A DNA stretch of 64,000 bases, taken from positions 1-64,000 of the forward strand of contig PVEQ01000007.1 in NCBI GenBank assembly GCA_002973575.1, in the 5' to 3' direction. The position numbers were made by a program, and so were the translations under genes. Each line of letters opens with the position of its first letter. Position 1 is the first letter of the stretch. This document shows positions 59,517 to 64,000 of this stretch, piece by piece. Source of the stretch: Sediminibacterium magnilacihabitans (lineage in GTDB: Bacteria; Bacteroidota; Bacteroidia; Chitinophagales; Chitinophagaceae). The notes under the pieces were generated by a model. It made no database searches. It was not told the origin of the DNA and worked only from the letters and a program-made list of their open reading frames with translations.

Positions 59517-60752
59517 ATGGCAATAGTAAAACCTTTTAAGGCGCTGCGTCCGCATGCGCAACTGGCCAAGCAAGTGGCCAGCCGTCCGTATGATGTATTG
59601 AACAGTACAGAAGCAAAAATTGAAGCACAAGGCAATCCCAATTCCTTCCTGCATATTACCAAAAGCGAGATCGACCTGCCCGAATCTGTGGATATCCATT
59701 CACAGCAGGTGTATGAGCAGGCGAAAGCAAACCTGGAGGCATTCATCAAAAGAGATGTGCTTTTCAGGGAAAACAGGGAATGTTATTATATCTACCGGTT
59801 GGTGATGGATGGCCGCAGCCAAACCGGGCTTGTTTGTGTAAGCAGCATCAACGATTATGAGAACGACATTATCCGTAAACATGAATTCACCCGCCCGGAG
59901 AAAGAGCAGGATCGCATCAACCATATCAAAACTTCCGGTGCGCAAACAGGGAATGTTTTCCTCGCATACCGCCACAATGAAAAAGTAGATGCGCTCATTG
60001 CTGAATGGCAGGAAACCAAATCGCCGGTATATGATTTTGTTGCCGATGATGCAATACAACATACCATCTGGATTGTCAATGATACCACTACCTGCGAAAC
60101 GATCAGCGGTCTTTTCGAATCAGAAATACCCTATACCTATATTGCTGATGGCCATCACCGGGCCGCTTCTGCAGCTAAAGTGCGCAAAGCGATAGAAAAC
60201 AAAACGGGCAATGGAGCCGATTTTTTTCTCACTACGCTTTTTCCTTCTAACCAGTTATACATCATGGATTATAACCGGGTGGTGAAAGACCTGAACGGAC
60301 TGGATGCGGAACAATTCCTTGCAGCATTGAAAGAGAAGTTCACGATAGAGTTGGTGGGCGCTGCAGCATACAAGCCTTCCCATCTGCATACATTCGGATT
60401 GTATTTAAATGGCAGCTGGTACAAACTCACCGCTTTACCAGGCACGTTTATCGAAGACCCGATTGGTGTATTGGATGTTACTATCCTGCAAAACAATGTG
60501 CTTGATCCCATCCTGGGCATACAAGATCCCCGTACCGATAAAAGGATTGATTTTGTGGGAGGTATACGCGGATTACAGGAACTGGAAAAAAGAGTGAACA
60601 GCGGGGAGATGGCAGCAGCTTTCAGCTTGTACCCGGTAACCATCGAACAACTGTTCGATATTGCCGACAGCGGTAATGTAATGCCTCCCAAAAGCACCTG
60701 GTTTGAGCCGAAACTAAGGGATGGATTGTTGACGCATCTTATTTATCAATAA
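59517..60752 (+). CDS. DUF1015 family protein
   Basis: A 411-residue soluble protein of the DUF1015 family: FKALRPHAQLAKQVASRPYDVL at the N-terminus, then HEFTRPEKEQDRINHIK, YIADGHHRAASAAKV and the C-terminal VEIFDI-like region PVTIEQLFDIADSGNVMPPKSTWFEPKL. In many Bacteroidota it is next to serC and serA, and a link to serine metabolism is suspected. Here serC is 8 kb upstream with the lipid genes between them. Confidence 0.9.
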   Translation: MAIVKPFKALRPHAQLAKQVASRPYDVLNSTEAKIEAQGNPNSFLHITKSEIDLPESVDIHSQQVYEQAKANLEAFIKRDVLFRENRECYYIYRLVMDGRSQTGLVCVSSINDYENDIIRKHEFTRPEKEQDRINHIKTSGAQTGNVFLAYRHNEKVDALIAEWQETKSPVYDFVADDAIQHTIWIVNDTTTCETISGLFESEIPYTYIADGHHRAASAAKVRKAIENKTGNGADFFLTTLFPSNQLYIMDYNRVVKDLNGLDAEQFLAALKEKFTIELVGAAAYKPSHLHTFGLYLNGSWYKLTALPGTFIEDPIGVLDVTILQNNVLDPILGIQDPRTDKRIDFVGGIRGLQELEKRVNSGEMAAAFSLYPVTIEQLFDIADSGNVMPPKSTWFEPKLRDGLLTHLIYQ

Positions 60753-60793
60753 ACAGCGCGTACCGGCATCCGGCGCCGATTCAAAATAATATT

Positions 60794-61816
60794 ATGAAAA
60801 ACGTACTGATCGCTTTCGTTGCTTTATTGTTGTTTCATGGTTCTTACGGACAACAAACTACTGCCCAGCAGCTACAGGAAACAGCCATGTCCATGATGCG
60901 GCAGGGAGATTTTACGAATGCTGTAACAGTCCTTGAAAAAGCCGTGGCGAAAGATCCCCAGAACCTCGAGTTGCTGAAAAATCTCTCCTATGCCAATTAC
61001 CTTAAAAGGGATTTTGCAAAAGCAATAGAAGTAGCCAAACCACTGGTGCAGCGACCTGATGCCGATGAGCAAACTTTCCAGATACTGGGAATGAGTTACA
61101 AAAGCATTGCTGCATATAAAGATTGCGGCAAATTGTACAAAGAGGCTATCAAAAAATTCCCCAACAGCGGCGTCATCTATAACGAATACGGTGAGTTGTT
61201 GGAAATGGATAATAGCCTTGGCGATGCCATTGTAAAATGGGAAAAAGGCATCGTATCTGATCCCAATTACAGCAGTAATTATTACAATGCAGCACGCTAT
61301 TACGCTAAAAAAGCCAAGTGGATCAGGGTGATATTATACGGAGAGCTCTTCCTGAACCTGGAAAGCTTTACACCCCGGACAGAAGATGTGAAAAAAGGAT
61401 TATTGTTTGCATACGCGAATCTGTTCAAAGGGAATACCCTGCAGGATGCTGTTGCTGCGAAAGGTACCAGCAACTTTGAAAAAGAAGTGCTGAACACTTA
61501 TGCTAAAACAATGGCGCTGGCGAAAGACGGCGTTAATATCGACAACCTGGTTACGATTAGGACCCGCTTCATCCTGGAATGGTTCCAGGGTAATAACAAA
61601 CAACAGTATCCTTTCCGTTTGTTCGAGCAGGAACAATATCTTTTGCGGGAAGGAATTTTTGAAGCGTACAATCAATGGTTGTTCGGCGGAGTGATCAACG
61701 CAGATGCTTACCAGATATGGCAAAACAACCATCCAAAAGAATACAACGGTTTCAAATCATTCCAGGAGGGCCGCGTGTTTAAACTGCCGGCAGGACAATA
61801 CTACATGAGCCATTAA
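60794..61816 (+). CDS. Exported TPR-repeat protein
   Basis: A 340-residue protein with a signal peptide (MKNVLIAFVALLLFHGSYGQ) and about four tetratricopeptide repeats between residues 25 and 175 (GDFTNAVTVLEKAVAKDPQN, ILGMSYKSIAAYKDCGKLYKEA, GDAIVKWEKGIVSDPNYSSNYYNAARYY). The C-terminal half is helical without known motifs. TPRs mediate protein contacts; the partner is unknown. Confidence 0.85.
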   Translation: MKNVLIAFVALLLFHGSYGQQTTAQQLQETAMSMMRQGDFTNAVTVLEKAVAKDPQNLELLKNLSYANYLKRDFAKAIEVAKPLVQRPDADEQTFQILGMSYKSIAAYKDCGKLYKEAIKKFPNSGVIYNEYGELLEMDNSLGDAIVKWEKGIVSDPNYSSNYYNAARYYAKKAKWIRVILYGELFLNLESFTPRTEDVKKGLLFAYANLFKGNTLQDAVAAKGTSNFEKEVLNTYAKTMALAKDGVNIDNLVTIRTRFILEWFQGNNKQQYPFRLFEQEQYLLREGIFEAYNQWLFGGVINADAYQIWQNNHPKEYNGFKSFQEGRVFKLPAGQYYMSH

Positions 61817-61878
61817 GCTTTGTTATTTGTACTGTTTTGCCTAACTTACCCCTGGTGCATTTAAAGGCGCCGATTGTT

Positions 61879-63663
61879 ATGACTGCGAAAAGATTGTTTG
61901 ATTGCCTGGAGTACCAGTTACAACATTTTCCTAAAAAGGATATGCTGTCGGCAAAGGAGAACGGAGTATGGGTGTCTTATTCAACAGAAGAAGTAGTAGG
62001 TATTGTGAACAGGTTCAGCGCCGGCCTGTTACATTTGGGCGTGAGCGCCGGTGATATGACCGCCGAGAGCAGCGATAAGATCGCCATCATCAGTAATAAC
62101 AGGCCCGAATGGCTGTTCGCCGATCTTGCAGTACAACAACTGGGCGCTATACTGGTGCCAGTATATCCTACCACCAACCCGGCTGAATTGGAATTTATAC
62201 TGAACGACGCAGCGGTAAAATACATTTTCGTAGGCAATAAAGAACTGTATGAAAAAGCAAAATCGGTGGCGGGCCGTGTGCCTTCTATAAAAACCATTTA
62301 CAGCTTTGACAAGATAGAAGGAGCTGAACATTGGAGTGCGGTAACAGAGCTCGCAAATGACGATCTGCTACAGGAAGTAGCGCGTATCAAAAAGAACATA
62401 CCGGTATCGCAACTGGCTACCATCATTTATACATCGGGAACAACGGGTACACCCAAAGGCGTGATGTTGAGTCACCGTAATATCTATTCGAACCTGTATT
62501 ATTCGAAAATAAGTTTCCCTTTTGAAGATGCACCTCAATATAAAGTGCTGAGCTTTCTGCCGCTCAACCATATTTTCGAAAAGATGGTCACCTACATCTA
62601 TCTCTACAGCGGCATTGGCATTTATTATGCAGAGAGCATGGATACTATTGGAGACAATCTCCGCGAAGTAAAGCCTAATGGGTTTACCACAGTGCCGCGT
62701 TTGTTGGAGAAAGTGTTTGAGCGCATTATGAACAAAGGCAATGAGCTTACGGGCATCAAGCGTAAACTTTTTTTCTGGTCGGTAAGCCTGGCATCTCAAT
62801 ACGATAACAACAACAGCAGCGGGCCCTGGTATCGTTTGCAGTTGGCGCTTGCCAATAAGCTGGTCTTCAGCAAATGGCGCGAAGCGCTGGGGGGTAATGT
62901 TGCCTTCATTGTAACCGGAGGAGCGGCCTGCCAGGTAAAGCTATTGCGTATTTTCAATGCTGCCCGCATACCTGTCTATGAAGGGTATGGACCAACCGAG
63001 AACAGTCCGGTTATCGCGGTAAACCGGAAAGCAAAAGGTGGTAACCGCCTTGGAACAGTGGGGCCGGTGATAGAAGGAGTAACCCTTAAACTGGAAGAAG
63101 ACGGTGAGATATGTGTAAGCGGCCCCAGTGTAATGGAAGGGTATTATAAACGACCCGATCTTACGGCCGAAACGGTGATAGACGGATGGTTGCATACCGG
63201 CGATATAGGCGTATTGGAAGAAGGCGGCTTCCTGCGAATCACCGACAGGAAAAAAGAATTGTTCAAAACCAGCGGAGGAAAATATGTTGCCCCACAACCC
63301 ATTGAAAATAAACTCAAAGAAAGCCGTTTCATAGAACAGGTAATGGTGGTAGGCCCTGAACGTAAGTTCGTAGGCGCTTTGATCGTGCCAACTTTTGCAG
63401 CCCTGAAAGATTGGATGAAAGCAAATAATATTACTTTTACTACCAATGAGGCAGCGATACGTGAACCCCGTGTATTGGAAATGTATCAGAAACTGGTAGA
63501 TCAGTACAATACCGGTTTCAACCACGTTGAACAAATCAAAAAATTTGAATTGCTGCCACATGAATGGACCATCGAAACAGGTGAGATGACACCCAAGCTG
63601 AGCCTGAAAAGAAAAGTGGTGATGGAAAAATTCAGAGAAGCGATCGAGCAGATTTATCGTTGA
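61879..63663 (+). CDS. Long-chain acyl-CoA synthetase (AMP-binding)
   Basis: A protein of about 594 residues of the acyl-CoA synthetase (FadD/ACSL) type. The AMP-binding P-loop TIIYTSGTTGTPKGVMLSH is clear, with GYGPTENSP, GWLHTGDIG and LKRKVVMEKFREAI near the end. It activates fatty acids to acyl-CoA through acyl-AMP. ATG 61879 (MTAKRLFDCLEYQ) is taken as the start; the TTG at 61837 would add 14 residues. Its place after lipid genes fits but does not prove a role there. Confidence 0.92.
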   Translation: MTAKRLFDCLEYQLQHFPKKDMLSAKENGVWVSYSTEEVVGIVNRFSAGLLHLGVSAGDMTAESSDKIAIISNNRPEWLFADLAVQQLGAILVPVYPTTNPAELEFILNDAAVKYIFVGNKELYEKAKSVAGRVPSIKTIYSFDKIEGAEHWSAVTELANDDLLQEVARIKKNIPVSQLATIIYTSGTTGTPKGVMLSHRNIYSNLYYSKISFPFEDAPQYKVLSFLPLNHIFEKMVTYIYLYSGIGIYYAESMDTIGDNLREVKPNGFTTVPRLLEKVFERIMNKGNELTGIKRKLFFWSVSLASQYDNNNSSGPWYRLQLALANKLVFSKWREALGGNVAFIVTGGAACQVKLLRIFNAARIPVYEGYGPTENSPVIAVNRKAKGGNRLGTVGPVIEGVTLKLEEDGEICVSGPSVMEGYYKRPDLTAETVIDGWLHTGDIGVLEEGGFLRITDRKKELFKTSGGKYVAPQPIENKLKESRFIEQVMVVGPERKFVGALIVPTFAALKDWMKANNITFTTNEAAIREPRVLEMYQKLVDQYNTGFNHVEQIKKFELLPHEWTIETGEMTPKLSLKRKVVMEKFREAIEQIYR

Positions 63664-63800
63664 CCCCGGTTTCCATTTAAATAGAGCATCTTCGTAAACT
63701 GCTATTAATCAGTTTAATAGCAAGCTGCATAGCGTGCTTTTGTTGTGCAATAAATCTTCTTGGCGCTTTTGCAAATCTTGGCGAAATTGTGTGAAGACCA

Positions 63801-64000
63801 ATGCTGCGTATGACTAGAAATGCTGAAGCTGTTTCAGATGGTGCCGGTGAACTACGGTTCAGGATGCTGGTAGAGAATAGCATGGACATTATTATCCATG
63901 CCAATATACACAGGGAGATCACGTATATCAATCCAGCTGTAAAAAAGATCATGGGCTATGAAGTAGAAGAAGTAGTAGGAAAGCGATTACGTGACATGAT
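63801..64000 (+). CDS. PAS-domain sensor protein (partial, runs off the window)
   Basis: An open frame from ATG 63801 to the end without stop (66 codons seen). FRMLVENSMDIIIHANIHRE, ITYINPAVKKIMGYEVEEVVGKRL is a PAS-domain N-terminus, as in multi-domain histidine kinases. The kinase part is outside the window, so the class of protein is an inference from the domain. Confidence 0.8.
   Translation, partial: MLRMTRNAEAVSDGAGELRFRMLVENSMDIIIHANIHREITYINPAVKKIMGYEVEEVVGKRLRDM

Noticed and set aside
1..64000. Prophage or large genomic island
   Set aside because: No phage structural, integrase or conjugation genes are seen; genes are chromosomal housekeeping and metabolic, with similar base use throughout.

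Overview
The window is a chromosomal segment of a Bacteroidota bacterium, most likely of the family Chitinophagaceae. Four things suggest this: the gene families (DUF4290, DUF5686, DUF4833, FHS-type sugar transporter, GH109-type oxidoreductase, TlpA-like proteins with a DUF4369-type N-terminus); the near absence of Shine-Dalgarno sequences; many copies of the Bacteroidota -7 promoter box TAnnTTTG (variants TATCTTCG, TACCTTTG, TAATTTTG), often only 3-20 bases before the start codon; and moderate GC with dense gene packing. The genus is an inference; no rRNA gene is present.

Layout. 1-290: a 24-bp-periodic repeat tract, perhaps a transposon end, and a tRNA-Asn. 363-5667 (minus strand): a Rieske protein with hflX, an outer-membrane protein, a peroxiredoxin/AhpD antioxidant pair and a TlpA-like thioredoxin protein. 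5726-11722 (plus): rlmD, an active rhomboid protease, an apparently inactive rhomboid, a membrane-anchored endonuclease/phosphatase, then cysS preceded by a short open reading frame with five consecutive Cys codons. 11725-13314: a metal-homeostasis group (MerC, SCO1, Fur family) with a palindromic operator over the merC promoter. 13350-23741: housekeeping genes (lpxD-like, rluE-like, lysS, gmk) with oxidoreductases, a peptidase, DUF2252 and MgtC. 23750-28602: a glycan-use locus (FHS sugar transporter, sulfatase, unknown protein, GH109-like enzyme). 28717-35449: S10 peptidase, murA (with Asp at the fosfomycin-target Cys position), DUF4290, pheS, recO, amidohydrolase. 35454-36209: a HigBA toxin-antitoxin pair with a perfect operator. 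36381-40115: rplM-rpsI-rpsB-tsf-pyrH. 40177-49739: a TolC protein, an aminotransferase, and a TetR-controlled RND efflux operon.

49906-63663: DUF502, serC, a second TetR regulator, and a run of genes that reads as an inositol-phospholipid/inositol-sphingolipid pathway: inositol-phosphate synthase, PgpA-like phosphatase, GtrA, a DUF5686 outer-membrane protein, a CDP-alcohol phosphatidyltransferase fused to a DUF4833-like domain, and an Aur1/Ipt1-type PAP2 protein. DUF1015, a TPR protein and a long-chain acyl-CoA synthetase follow. The window ends inside a PAS-domain gene.

Most notable observations: the polycysteine leader peptide with two mutually exclusive hairpins before cysS, a candidate cysteine-sensing attenuator; the inositol-lipid cluster with its fused synthase; a promoter-two hairpins-terminator unit in the intergenic region 15271-15695 (small RNA or attenuator); and several promoter-overlapping operators. 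All functional statements come from reading the sequence and from family knowledge; no database search was run.
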